Positions 1 through 7,584 of a stretch of DNA of 64,000 bases are shown in pieces; positions within the stretch are counted from its first letter, which is position 1; each line of letters starts with the position of its first letter. A program made the position numbers and the translations under genes. Below the pieces are notes generated by a model. It searched no databases, was not told the origin of the DNA, and saw only the letters and a program-made list of their open reading frames with translations. The DNA comes from Sphingobium sp. KCTC 72723 (GTDB lineage Bacteria; Pseudomonadota; Alphaproteobacteria; Sphingomonadales; Sphingomonadaceae), in the NCBI RefSeq assembly GCF_014280435.1, contig NZ_CP060388.1, forward strand, positions 372,001 through 436,000. Direction: 5' to 3'.

Positions 1-131
1 CGGTTGGAAACGCAGCCGGGCGCATGGCAAGCGTCAGTGGTCGAACGGTCGATCCGCACGGGCGCTTCGTCGCTATAGTCGCGGGGCAGGCGACGGACAT
101 ATGATCCGTCAAGCGACGGTTCATCTCTCAT
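1..131 (-). CDS. Possible hypothetical protein, 3' end cut by window
   Basis: An open frame on the minus strand starts at an ATG at 131 and runs off the window edge. The visible product begins MRDEPSLDGSYVRRLPRDYS and is hydrophilic and charged, with two cysteines near the edge. No family is recognised and the ribosome-binding site is weak. A competing short plus-strand frame ends at about 107. Only the continuous frame and its plausible composition support it. Confidence 0.3.
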   Translation of the reverse strand, partial: MRDEPSLDGSYVRRLPRDYSDEAPVRIDRSTTDACHAPGCVSN

Positions 132-649
132 GGTGTCGTCTGCGTCCTGATAGTTTACCCCGATCCCGGTGCCCGACAGCAACCTGGATACGCCCCCGGC
201 ATCCCTTGTGCCGGGGGCGTTTTACAGAGCCGATCGACAATTAGACCATATGGGCCTGCGCAGCGCGATTTTCTGCGCGCCGGTGCTTGAGAGGCACCCT
301 TTTACCTTCGGCTCAGGCCTGCTTTCCAATCGGAGCGGTCATCCATCGACATGATAGTTTTCGCCACATGCTTTACGTTACGGAACATGTCGTTTGTTTG
401 GACGCGCATGTCGTTCGTCGCGCTGTTCGTGCCGCAATTTTTGCGCTTGGTCGACAGATGGGGCGTTGGCCGACGCGGGGTGCCGCCGGTCGAAGCGGAC
501 GGGCGGCGGCGCGGGGGCTGGCGTAGACAGGGTGGGCGAACGGGACAGGATGCCTACCCCAACACCCCGGCTCCCCCGTTCGCACCCCTGACGCGCCGAT
601 AAGCCCCCCTTTGGCGGCGCATCGGACAACAATTTTGAGGAGACAGTCC
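132..649. other. Intergenic stretch without a recognised gene
   Basis: About 520 nt separate the window-edge frame from the UrcA gene. Several overlapping frames are open here on both strands, but they are arginine- and proline-rich, as expected of shadow frames in high-GC DNA, and none has a convincing start. The only clear structure is the hairpin with a T tract at 191-223. The promoter of the UrcA gene presumably lies near 560-640, but no consensus was identified. Confidence 0.5.
191..223 (+). terminator. Rho-independent terminator
   Basis: A perfect 11-bp GC stem (191-201 with 209-219) closes a 7-nt loop and is followed by TTTT. The T run on the plus strand points to a rightward transcript ending here, from a gene mostly outside the window. 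Confidence 0.7.
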
Positions 650-997
650 ATGTTTATCGCATCCAAATTCGCCGCCGTCCTTGGTTCCATCGCCCTGATC
701 GCCAGCGCGGGCGCAGCGTCGTCGCAGAATTTCGTATCCAATGGCCGCACCAGCGAAGTGCGCCATGGCGACCTGAACCTGTCGAAAGCCGCCGACCAGC
801 AAGCGTTGCGCGGGCGGATCGCGCGGGCCGTTGGCCGGGTCTGCAATGCGCAGGATATGGGTGAGCAGCAGGCGTGCAAGCGGATGGCGACTGCTCAGGC
901 GCAGGTGCCGGTCAACGCCGCGATCGCACGGGCCGAAACGGGCGAGCGCTATGCCGATGCGCGCGGGCAGAAGGTGCCGGGCGTGGTCGGGAACTGA
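650..997 (+). CDS. UrcA family secreted protein
   Basis: A 115-residue small exported protein. The first ~25 residues form a signal peptide (positively charged start, hydrophobic core ending in an Ala-rich ASAGAAS region). The mature part carries the UrcA-like pattern of a conserved 'V...DLNL....A...L..RI..A...VC' helix and a second cysteine in 'QQACKRMA'; the two cysteines are probably disulphide-bonded. UrcA proteins are abundant in sphingomonads and their function is unknown. The ATG at 650 is chosen because GAGGAG precedes it by 6-7 nt; an earlier in-frame ATG at 611 has no binding site. A terminator follows at 1031. The gene appears to stand alone. Confidence 0.8.
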   Translation: MFIASKFAAVLGSIALIASAGAASSQNFVSNGRTSEVRHGDLNLSKAADQQALRGRIARAVGRVCNAQDMGEQQACKRMATAQAQVPVNAAIARAETGERYADARGQKVPGVVGN

Positions 998-1030
998 GCA
1001 TCGCGCAAGGTTGCGTGGTGATGAAGAAGG

Positions 1031-1057
1031 GGTCCGGCGCTTGCCGGGCCTTTTTTT
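1031..1057 (+). terminator. Rho-independent terminator of the UrcA gene
   Basis: The stem GGTCCGGC/GCCGGGCC (1031-1050) is followed directly by seven T residues (1051-1057), 34 nt after the UrcA stop codon. Confidence 0.85.
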
Positions 1058-1119
1058 GTTGGGGATTTTTGGGGTGGGCAACAATTAAAGACGCTTGTTA
1101 GGTAGACTGACGGGCCAAC

Positions 1120-1515
1120 TCAAAAGCCAAGTCTTTCACGCCGCTCGACAAAATATCCTAGCGCTGCCCAAGACAATCCAAAAAAGAACGCGAAAGCTGT
1201 AAGCACTTGAGATGCTCCCTCCCAGCCAGCCGTGAACGTCTGCTCGGCAATGATCCAAGCCATGAATGCGCAAGAACAGGAGCAAATTATCGAGGATGAC
1301 CACAATGGAACAGAATTGCTGACAGTTATTGTTAAAACAATTCCGGCGGGAATACAGAAAATTATCATGGGACCGCCTATGATCAATCCAATCCCTTGTA
1401 ATCCATCCAGAAAATGCAATATGGAAACCGGTTCCATCTTGTATAGGCAAAAAGAAACGCCCATAATCAATACGGCGATAAACCAAGCGGCTGCAATTCT
1501 AGAAAAGGCGCCCAT
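1120..1515 (-). CDS. Hypothetical four-helix membrane protein
   Basis: A 131-residue protein with about four hydrophobic helices separated by short loops, ending in a charged tail (ERRERLGF). It looks like a small integral inner-membrane protein of unknown function. A GTG at 1527 is also in frame, but GGGAG lies 5 nt before the ATG at 1515, so that ATG is the likelier start. The coding sequence is visibly richer in A/T than its neighbours and uses AAT, ATA and TTA-type codons, which suggests recent acquisition. It stands alone between the UrcA gene and the LytTR pair. No family recognised. Confidence 0.65.
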   Translation of the reverse strand: MGAFSRIAAAWFIAVLIMGVSFCLYKMEPVSILHFLDGLQGIGLIIGGPMIIFCIPAGIVLTITVSNSVPLWSSSIICSCSCAFMAWIIAEQTFTAGWEGASQVLTAFAFFFGLSWAALGYFVERRERLGF

Positions 1516-1627
1516 AAAATCTCCCACGTTTGTAGGGCATTGCGGCCAAAAAGTTAAAGAAATAACATTGCCAGAAAATTTCCTTTTCTGAACTGGAAGG
1601 GGAGGTAGGGATGGAGATCAATCCGTC

Positions 1628-2389
1628 CTAACGCCCCGTCATCGCCCGTGCGTTCGCCAGGAAGGTGCGGCCTATGCGGATTTCGCCGCCGGGGGCGAGG
1701 GCCGCGAACCAGACGCCGCTGCCGTCGTGGCGCAGGCGGGTGATGTGGTCGCGGCGGACGATGTGGGAGCGGTGGAGGCGGACGAACATTTGCGGGTCGA
1801 GCCGTTCTTCCAGGCTGCTGATCGTCTGGTGCAGCAGGTAGCTGTGGGTGCCGACATGCAGGCGCATATAGTCGCGTTCGGCCTCTATCCGGTCGATCTG
1901 GCTGGTGGCGATGCGGACCAGTTCGGCGCGGTGCGGCACCCAAAACTCCTCGGCCCATTCCGGTTGCGGTTCGGGGGGCAGGGCGGCGTCGTGGCTGGCG
2001 CGATTGCGCAGCGCGGCTTCGACCCGATCGATCGCGCGGGTCAGCCGGTCATGCGCGACGGGTTTGAGCATATAATCGACGGCAGCAAGATCGAAGGCTT
2101 CGACCGCGAACCCTTCAAAGGCGGTGACGAAGATGACGGCGGGGCGCAGGCCCATGCGGCCGACCGCGCGGGCGACGCCGATGCCGTCGAGCAGGGGCAT
2201 GGCGATGTCGAGCATGACGAGGTCGGGCTTTAGGGCTTCGATCAGGCGCAGGGCGGCTTCGCCATCGGCCGCCGTGCCGACCAGCGCGATGCGCGGTTCG
2301 CGCGCGCACAGCATCTGGAGCCGTTCGACCGCGAGCGGTTCATCATCGACGATCATGGTGCGGATGGTGGTGGTCATGGGCGTCAGCAT
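1628..2389 (-). CDS. LytTR-family response regulator
   Basis: A 253-residue two-component response regulator. Residues ~10-120 form a receiver domain with the acidic pair (VDDE), the phospho-acceptor Asp in 'LVMLDIAMPLLDG', the Thr in 'VIFVTAFEGFA' and the Lys in 'YMLKPVAHDRL'. The C-terminal ~100 residues match the LytTR DNA-binding domain ('IEAERDYMRLHVGTHSYL', 'RLHRSHIV'). Its ATG at 2389 overlaps the end of the upstream histidine kinase gene by 7 nt, so the two are co-translated partners. A second in-frame ATG exists at 2377. The regulated genes are not evident. Confidence 0.92.
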   Translation of the reverse strand: MLTPMTTTIRTMIVDDEPLAVERLQMLCAREPRIALVGTAADGEAALRLIEALKPDLVMLDIAMPLLDGIGVARAVGRMGLRPAVIFVTAFEGFAVEAFDLAAVDYMLKPVAHDRLTRAIDRVEAALRNRASHDAALPPEPQPEWAEEFWVPHRAELVRIATSQIDRIEAERDYMRLHVGTHSYLLHQTISSLEERLDPQMFVRLHRSHIVRRDHITRLRHDGSGVWFAALAPGGEIRIGRTFLANARAMTGR

Positions 2390-3495
2390 CCCCGGCGAAT
2401 GATGGGCAGGACAAGATCGACGGCAAAGCCGCCCCGTTCGCGCGGGCCGTAGGTGATGCTGGCCTGATCGCCGAAGCGGGCCATCAGCCGGTCGCGCACA
2501 TTGGCAAGGCCGATGCCGCTGCCGCGATCTGCCTCACCGGGTGGCTGGTCGCCATCGTCGCGGACGGTGAGGTGGAGCATCCCATCATCTTCCCGCGCGG
2601 AAATGGCAATGGTGACCGGGCTGGCAGTGCGGGAGACGCCATATTTGATCGCATTTTCCACCAGCGGCTGAAGGATCAGCCCCGGCACGCAGGCGTTGAG
2701 CAGGGCGGGGGGAATGTCGATGCGGGTGGTCAGCCGGTCGGGGAAACGGACCCCTTCGATATCCAGATAGAGTTTCTGGAGATGGACTTCCTCTTCCAGC
2801 GGCACTTCCTCCAGCGGGTCGCCGGTCAGGCTGGCGCGGTAGAAGTTGGAGAGGGACATGATCATCTGTTCCGCTTCGTCCGGGCGGTTGCGCATGACCA
2901 GGGTGGAAAGCGAGTTCAATGTGTTGAACAGGAAATGCGGGTTCACCTGATAGCGGAGCGAGCGCAGTTCGGCCTGTTGCGCGGCGCGTTCCAGCCGGGC
3001 GGCGCGGCGTTCGGTGCGGTGGGCTTCGCTGGCGTAGGACAAAGCGAGATAGAGGCCCGCCCAGGCGGCGAGGAAGAAATAGCGGCTGATCGCATCCTCG
3101 ACGATCTGGATCAGGGCATAGCCCTGTTCGCTGCCATATTTGCTGGCGTCGCTGTCCGAAAAAATGTTCACCGGGTCGTAGACGTTGAACATGTAGAAAT
3201 TGGCCGCTGCCATGGCGAGCGCGAACGGGATGGCGAGCGAAAAGGCCGCGACGACGCGCACGCCCAAAGGCTTGCCATCGAAACGGCGCAAGACGAGGTA
3301 GAAGATCCAGGTGACGATGACGCCGATCACCGTGACGATGGCACGGCGGGCGGCGAGTTCATATTGCGATTCAAAGCCAATGACGGCCGCGCGCAGCGTG
3401 ACCAGGATGGCGTAGAAGAACCAGAAACCCAGAATCGAATAGAGCGCGATGGCGGGGGCGACGCCCCGATCGCCGTCTTGCGGATGGCTTGTCAT
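2383..3495 (-). CDS. LytS/YehU-type sensor histidine kinase
   Basis: A 370-residue membrane sensor kinase. The N-terminal half has about four transmembrane segments ('ALYSILGFWFFYAILV', 'IVTVIGVIVTWIFYLVL', 'AIPFALAMAAANFYMF', 'FLAAWAGLYLAL'), followed by a short coiled coil. The kinase core has the His_kinase signature 'QVNPHFLFNTLNSLS' with phospho-acceptor His, the N-box 'LILQPLVENAIKYG' and the G-box 'GSGIGLANVRDRL'. The open frame extends upstream to 3819, but that extension is Pro/Ser/Arg-rich and lies antisense to the small acidic gene, so the ATG at 3495 is used. It pairs with the overlapping LytTR regulator; no periplasmic ligand domain is present. Confidence 0.9.
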   Translation of the reverse strand: MTSHPQDGDRGVAPAIALYSILGFWFFYAILVTLRAAVIGFESQYELAARRAIVTVIGVIVTWIFYLVLRRFDGKPLGVRVVAAFSLAIPFALAMAAANFYMFNVYDPVNIFSDSDASKYGSEQGYALIQIVEDAISRYFFLAAWAGLYLALSYASEAHRTERRAARLERAAQQAELRSLRYQVNPHFLFNTLNSLSTLVMRNRPDEAEQMIMSLSNFYRASLTGDPLEEVPLEEEVHLQKLYLDIEGVRFPDRLTTRIDIPPALLNACVPGLILQPLVENAIKYGVSRTASPVTIAISAREDDGMLHLTVRDDGDQPPGEADRGSGIGLANVRDRLMARFGDQASITYGPRERGGFAVDLVLPIIRRGC

Positions 3496-3594
3496 GACGA
3501 TGTTGTAATGGGGCGCGGCGGGAAAGTCGCCCTGTGTGCGCGTAGCTGGTCGAAATGGCTGGGCGGTTGGTCGAAGCGCCGGGACGCTGGACGC

Positions 3595-3620
3595 GGAACC
3601 GGGGCGCGGCATTGGCCGTT
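3595..3620 (+). promoter_or_regulatory. EcfG-type general stress promoter motif
   Basis: GGAAC (3595-3599) and CGTT (3617-3620) are separated by exactly 17 nt, matching the GGAAC-N16/17-CGTT consensus of alphaproteobacterial sigma-EcfG promoters. It lies 34 nt before the start of the small acidic gene at 3654. The same arrangement occurs before the paralogous module at 27.9 kb. Confidence 0.65.
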
Positions 3621-3653
3621 GGTGGGAGGAAACGGATACAGCAGGAGAATGTG

Positions 3654-3845
3654 ATGAGCCATGAGCAGGACAAGCCCGCCGACGAGCGGGAATCGGATGC
3701 GCAGGACCATGTGCTGAGCCGCGAGGAGAAGTTGGAGGAGGAGTTGGAGGATTCGATGGATGCGTCCGACCCGCCATCGACGACCCGGCCCGGCGACCAT
3801 GGCGAACCGGCCCCGTCATCGGGCTTTCCCGGCAAGCAGGATTGA
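3654..3845 (+). CDS. Small acidic protein with ASDPP motif
   Basis: A 63-residue, highly charged soluble protein with an acidic Glu-rich helix (REEKLEEELEDSMDASDPPS) ending in an ASDPP motif. The same motif, in the form ESFPASDPP, ends the small protein at 27308-27541. The ATG at 3654 is chosen because AGGAG precedes it by 6 nt; longer frames to 3555 have no site. An EcfG-like promoter lies upstream and the next gene (3934) follows 88 nt later in the same direction, so both probably belong to the general stress regulon. Biochemical function unknown. Confidence 0.75.
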   Translation: MSHEQDKPADERESDAQDHVLSREEKLEEELEDSMDASDPPSTTRPGDHGEPAPSSGFPGKQD

Positions 3846-3933
3846 TGGTTGCGCCGATAGTTACTGGCAGGGAATCATGATAGAGTGAAGGGGCGGAATG
3901 GCGAATACGCCGCCGCCCCGATGAGAGGAGCCA

Positions 3934-4194
3934 ATGTCCATGCCGACTTCTGCCACCCCCGCAATCGAACGTATTGCCCGCGTCCTAGCGGGCCGCCAAC
4001 TGAGCCATAACGGACAGGGTTGCGAGGCCCATGCGGCGGGCGCAGTCGATGCGGCATGGCGCGACCATGTGGACGATGCCTATGCCATCCTGCACACGTT
4101 ACGCGAACCCGATGCGCAGATGGCGCAGGCGGGCGATGTCGCCGTTTGGCGCAGCATGATCGGCGCGGTGCTGGAGCGGCGGCCGCTGGCGTGA
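3934..4194 (+). CDS. Hypothetical helical protein, paralogue of the 27.5-kb gene
   Basis: An 86-residue, predicted mostly helical cytoplasmic protein. It shares the pattern 'IER.AR.LAG...W...V.DA..IL..L.EPDA.M..AGD...W..MI.A.L..R' with the product of the gene at 27538-27870, so they are paralogues. AGAGGAG lies 3-4 nt before the ATG at 3934; an ATG at 3940 is also possible. It follows the ASDPP gene, as its paralogue is coupled to the other ASDPP gene. No function is assigned. Confidence 0.75.
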   Translation: MSMPTSATPAIERIARVLAGRQLSHNGQGCEAHAAGAVDAAWRDHVDDAYAILHTLREPDAQMAQAGDVAVWRSMIGAVLERRPLA

Positions 4195-4357
4195 ACGCAG
4201 CGCAGTGACACGGCCGGTCGCAGTCACAGGATTTACATGTTGCGCCGCACAAAAAAATCTGGTCCGTTGTGAATGGCGGCGGAACAGGCGCTTAAGCCTT
4301 CAGTAACCATAGAGGGCGCATGTTCTGACGATCGACTTCAAGTCGGAGGGCATGAAC

Positions 4358-4906
4358 ATGGGCATTAGTGCAAGACCGGCCGATGGGGCCGTTACACTGG
4401 CAGAGTTGCGTGAATTCGCCAGCTTCCCGTCCGCCACGCAGCGTTATATTCGCAGGTCGCTCGACATCGGGCTGCATCGCCGCGACGCGATGAAACTCTG
4501 GTCGCGCGACATGGTGGAGGAAGCCTCCATCCGGGCGCAGGCGCGCATTTACGGGCGGTTGGACGAGATCAAGGCGCGCGTCCCCGACGATAGCGGATTG
4601 GAACAGGTGGAACCGTTCATGGCACCGCTGGTCACGATTTCCGCCTTCGACCTGGGGCAGGACCGTCTGGCGAGCTTCTCCTCCTATCGGTTTCTGTATG
4701 AGCGGTTGCTGGGCGCGGGGGCGCGGCCATGGTTGCCCGGTGCCTTTTGCGCGGCGGCGAGCCTGCCGCATCTGCATCCCGAAAAACGGCGGACCTTGCT
4801 CCAGTCGATCAGCGAAGCGGCGGCAACGGCGGTGGGCTGGTCCAATCGTGAGCCGACTTTCTACCCGGAATGGGTGGAGAAGGTGGATCTGACCAAGGCG
4901 AATTGA
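4358..4906 (+). CDS. Hypothetical protein
   Basis: A 182-residue soluble protein with no signal peptide or membrane segment. It has a basic, helical N-terminal half (LAELREFASFPSATQRYIRR) and an aromatic-rich C-terminus (EPTFYPEWVEKVDL). GGAGGG at 4345-4350 is 1 nt from the ATG at 4352 but 7 nt from the ATG at 4358, which decides for the latter. Codon use is like the neighbours. It stands alone, flanked downstream by a dispersed repeat. No family recognised. Confidence 0.7.
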   Translation: MGISARPADGAVTLAELREFASFPSATQRYIRRSLDIGLHRRDAMKLWSRDMVEEASIRAQARIYGRLDEIKARVPDDSGLEQVEPFMAPLVTISAFDLGQDRLASFSSYRFLYERLLGAGARPWLPGAFCAAASLPHLHPEKRRTLLQSISEAAATAVGWSNREPTFYPEWVEKVDLTKAN

Positions 4907-5286
4907 GAGCCGGGTGGGGCGTCGCTTCCGGGGGGAAGCGGCGCCAACTCCCTTGAAAAGGGGAGGGATCGCATATGGAACGCACCTTATTTTACTTCGT
5001 CATGCTGAACTCGTTTCAGCATCCATCATGCCCCCAAAGCTGCTGTTTGGGACGAGAAATGCACCCTGAAACAAGTTCAGGGTGACCATGAAGAAGGGGG
5101 TGGGTTCATATGCGATAGCCCTGCCTTGAAAGGGGAGGTGGCAGGGCTTAGCCCTGACGGAGGGGTGTTCCCCTCCCGATAGGGTTACACCCCTCCACCA
5201 TTCGCTTCGCGAACGGTCCCCCTCCCCCCCCCCTCGACTGCCCGCCTGCGGCAGGCGCTCAGGCCAGGCTTGCAGGGGAGGATTTC
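4907..5286. other. Intergenic region made of palindromic repeats
   Basis: No gene. It holds copy A of the dispersed repeat (4951-5137) and, from 5138 to about 5280, further C-rich palindromic sequence (for example AGGGGTGT..ACACCCCT around 5151-5198, and a C tract at 5220-5233), which separates the convergent hypothetical gene and pgl. Confidence 0.7.
4951..5137. repeat. Dispersed intergenic palindromic repeat, copy A
   Basis: The outer arms GGGATCGCATATG and CATATGCGATAGCCC, each bordered by a small CCTT..AAGGGGAGG palindrome, enclose two inner hairpins (CATGCTGAACTCGTTTCAGCAT and CACCCTGAAACAAGTTCAGGGTG). The same layout recurs at 29081, 33461, 44162 and 47411. It contains no open frame of its own. 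Confidence 0.85.
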
Positions 5287-5976
5287 TTAAGCGCTGATCC
5301 AGATTTCGATCGGGGTTTTGTCTTGTAGCAGGGCGAGGCGGATGGGGAGTTGTTCGACCGGGCCGTCTTTCAGCGCATTGTCATAGACCGCCTTTTTCGC
5401 CGCGCCGCTGATTTGCAGGAAGATGTGGCGGCTGGCCAGAATTGCGCTGGCGGTCAGCGACAGGCGCTGGTGGGGTGCGGCGGGGGGCGTTACCGGGATG
5501 GTGCGGGCGGCGCTGGTCAGGCCATCAGCCAGTTCGACGGCTGCCGGGAACAGCGATGCGGTGTGGCCGTCCTCCCCCATGCCGAGCAGGACGATGTCGA
5601 GCGGCCAGGGGATGGCAGCGAAGGCGGCTTCGACCGCCGGTTGCCCGGCATAGGCGTCCGTCGCGTCATTTTTTATCGGCACGAAGCGCGCAGCGGCGGC
5701 GGGGCCGGTGAGCAGGGTTTCGCGCAACAGCCTTTCGTTGCTGTCGGGGGCGTCCGGCGCGACCCACCGTTCATCGACCAACGTGACGACGACCTTGCTC
5801 CAGTCGAGCGGGGTTGTAGCAAGCGCCTCCAGCACGGGCTTGGGCGAGCGGCCGCCCGACAGCGCGATGCTGGCCGTGCCGCGCGTGGCGATGGCGTCGC
5901 CGAGCAGCGTCGCGATGCGCGTGGCGAGGTCGGCTGCGGCCTGCGCGCCGTCGGCGAAAAAATGTTCGGTGGGCAT
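5287..5976 (-). CDS. pgl: 6-phosphogluconolactonase
   Basis: A 229-residue cytosolic enzyme that hydrolyses 6-phosphogluconolactone to 6-phosphogluconate, feeding the Entner-Doudoroff or pentose phosphate route. The family signatures are clear: 'IALSGGRSPKPVLEAL' (phosphate-binding loop), 'VTLVDERWVAPDAPDSNERL' and 'LLGMGEDGHTASLFP' with the catalytic His. Length is normal for DevB/Pgl. It is the last gene of a galE-ybaK-pgl operon, starting 4 nt after the ybaK stop. zwf and edd, often neighbours of pgl, are not in the window. Confidence 0.95.
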   Translation of the reverse strand: MPTEHFFADGAQAAADLATRIATLLGDAIATRGTASIALSGGRSPKPVLEALATTPLDWSKVVVTLVDERWVAPDAPDSNERLLRETLLTGPAAAARFVPIKNDATDAYAGQPAVEAAFAAIPWPLDIVLLGMGEDGHTASLFPAAVELADGLTSAARTIPVTPPAAPHQRLSLTASAILASRHIFLQISGAAKKAVYDNALKDGPVEQLPIRLALLQDKTPIEIWISA

Positions 5977-5980
5977 GGGT

Positions 5981-6457
5981 TTATTCAGGACTTTCGGGAA
6001 GGGTGCAGATGTCGATCCAGGTGGCGTCAGTCAGCGTGGCCAGCCGGTCGGGCGTCAGTTCGACCGATGTGGTGCGCGATCCGGCGGCGGGAAAGACCGT
6101 GGCGAAGGGGCGCAGCGAAACGTCGCAATAGACGGGCAGGGGTAGGGCCAAGCCGAAGGGGCAGACGCCGCCGACCGGGTGGCCGGTGATCGCTTCCACT
6201 TCGTCCGCGCCCAGCATCCGGGGCTTTGCGCCCAGAGCGGCTTTCGCCTTGCCATTGTTCAGTCGGGCGTCGCCGCGTGTGCAGACCAGCGCCACCGCAT
6301 CGCCCACGCGCAGCGACAGCGTCTTGGCGATGCGGGCGGGTTCGACGCCAAGCGCCTGTGCCGCTTCCAGCACGGTCGCGGTGCTGATGCCCTGATCGAT
6401 GATCGCGATGTCGGGCGCGTGAGTGGCGAAGAAGGCGCGGACCGAGGCTTCGCTCAT
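5981..6457 (-). CDS. YbaK/EbsC-type aminoacyl-tRNA deacylase
   Basis: A 158-residue single-domain protein of the YbaK/ProX editing family, which hydrolyses mischarged tRNAs such as Cys- or Ala-tRNA(Pro). The core 'EPARIAKTLSLRVGDAVALVCTRGDARLN' contains the catalytic Lys, and 'GHPVGGVCPFGL' is the substrate-loop Gly/Pro motif. The ATG at 6457 overlaps the galE stop in an ATGA junction, so translation is coupled; a longer frame to 6490 runs into galE and is not used. Substrate preference cannot be read from sequence. Confidence 0.88.
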   Translation of the reverse strand: MSEASVRAFFATHAPDIAIIDQGISTATVLEAAQALGVEPARIAKTLSLRVGDAVALVCTRGDARLNNGKAKAALGAKPRMLGADEVEAITGHPVGGVCPFGLALPLPVYCDVSLRPFATVFPAAGSRTTSVELTPDRLATLTDATWIDICTLPESPE

Positions 6458-7458
6458 GCGCCCTGCCGTTCGTCCAGACTGCGTTCCCATGCCAGTGCGT
6501 GGCTGACGATCAGGTCGAGATCGGCATGGCGCGGTTGCCAGGGCAGGGTGGCGAGGATGGCGCTGTTGTCGGAGATCAGCGCGGCAGGATCCCCCGCGCG
6601 GCGCGGCAGCAGGGTGCGTTCGATCGTCCGGTTGGTGATGCGATCGACCGCGTCCAGCACTTCAAGGACGGAAAAGCCACGACCATAGCCGCAGTTGAGC
6701 AGGTGGCTGCGCGCCGGGTCGGCGATGAGGGCTTCCAATGCCAGGACATGGGCGGCGGCAAGGTCGCTGACATGGATATAGTCGCGCACGCCGGTGCCGT
6801 CGGGCGTGTCGAAATCGGTGCCGAATATGCCCACGCCCGCGCGCTTGCCCAGCGCGGCTTCGACCGCGACCTTGATGAGGTGCGTGGCCCCGGCGGTGGA
6901 CTGGCCCGTGCGCCCCTGCGGGTCTGCGCCCGCGACATTGAAGTAGCGCAGGGCGCAGAAGTTCAGCGGGTGGGCGGCCGCCACGTCGCGCAGCATATAT
7001 TCGGTCATCAATTTGGACATGCCATAGGGATTGATCGGCCGTTGCGGCGTATCTTCCCGCACCTTTTCCACGTCCGGGGTGCCATAGGTGGCGGCGGTGG
7101 AGGAAAAGATGAAATGCGGCACGCCGACCCGAACCGCGCTGTCGATGAGGTCGCGGGTCTTGGCGCTGTTATTATGGTAATATTTGAGCGGGTTTTCGAC
7201 CGATTCCGGTACCACGACCGATCCGGCGAAGTGCATGATCGCGGTGATCGCATGGTCGCGCAGCGTTGCTTCGACCAGCGTTTGATCGGCAATGTCGCCG
7301 CGCACCAGCGGCACGTCGGCCGGGACCGCCCAGTCGAAGCCGGTGACGAGATTGTCGATGACGACCACGCCATAGCCCGCGTCCCTGAGCGCCAGCACGG
7401 CGTGGCTGCCGATATAGCCTGCGCCGCCGGTGACCAGCACGGTTGGCTTGGTAGTCAT
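6454..7458 (-). CDS. galE: UDP-glucose 4-epimerase
   Basis: A 334-residue SDR-fold epimerase interconverting UDP-glucose and UDP-galactose, supplying exopolysaccharide and lipid glycan precursors. The Rossmann motif 'VLVTGGAGYIGSHAV' lies at residues ~7-21. The catalytic Ser-Ser-Ala-Ala-Thr-Tyr and YxxxK are in 'FIFSSTAATYG' and 'NPYGMSKLMTEYML', followed by 'ALRYFNVAGADPQGRTGQ' typical of GalE. The ATG at 7458 is used because the frame to 7536 crosses a hairpin and adds no conserved residues. First gene of the galE-ybaK-pgl unit. Confidence 0.95.
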   Translation of the reverse strand: MTTKPTVLVTGGAGYIGSHAVLALRDAGYGVVVIDNLVTGFDWAVPADVPLVRGDIADQTLVEATLRDHAITAIMHFAGSVVVPESVENPLKYYHNNSAKTRDLIDSAVRVGVPHFIFSSTAATYGTPDVEKVREDTPQRPINPYGMSKLMTEYMLRDVAAAHPLNFCALRYFNVAGADPQGRTGQSTAGATHLIKVAVEAALGKRAGVGIFGTDFDTPDGTGVRDYIHVSDLAAAHVLALEALIADPARSHLLNCGYGRGFSVLEVLDAVDRITNRTIERTLLPRRAGDPAALISDNSAILATLPWQPRHADLDLIVSHALAWERSLDERQGA

Positions 7459-7480
7459 GCTCTTACCCCATAATGTGGCG

Positions 7481-7552
7481 TGTTCCCGCGCAGGCGGGAA
7501 CATGGTGTATGGGGAGACAAGACGCGATCTCCCCAACGATTGTCGGGGAGAC
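7481..7552. terminator. Two hairpins between the FadB-like gene and galE
   Basis: TGTTCCCGC..GCGGGAACA (7481-7502) and TCTCCCC..GGGGAGA (7528-7551) are perfect stems in the 126-nt gap downstream of the FadB-like gene. Neither has a long T tract, so termination is likely but unproven. Confidence 0.5.
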
Positions 7553-7584
7553 CTAAACGAGGGACGTTACGATTTACAGTATTT

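Noticed and set aside
373..1084. Minus-strand frames opposite and upstream of the UrcA gene
   Set aside because: Arginine/proline-rich, overlapping the UrcA gene with its signal peptide and terminator; no ribosome-binding site.
2572..3654. A 360-codon plus-strand frame
   Set aside because: Antisense to the LytS-type kinase whose H, N and G boxes are clear; composition is shadow-like.
4951..5137. An autonomous insertion sequence
   Set aside because: No open frame or transposase lies within the palindromic copies; treated as non-coding repeats.
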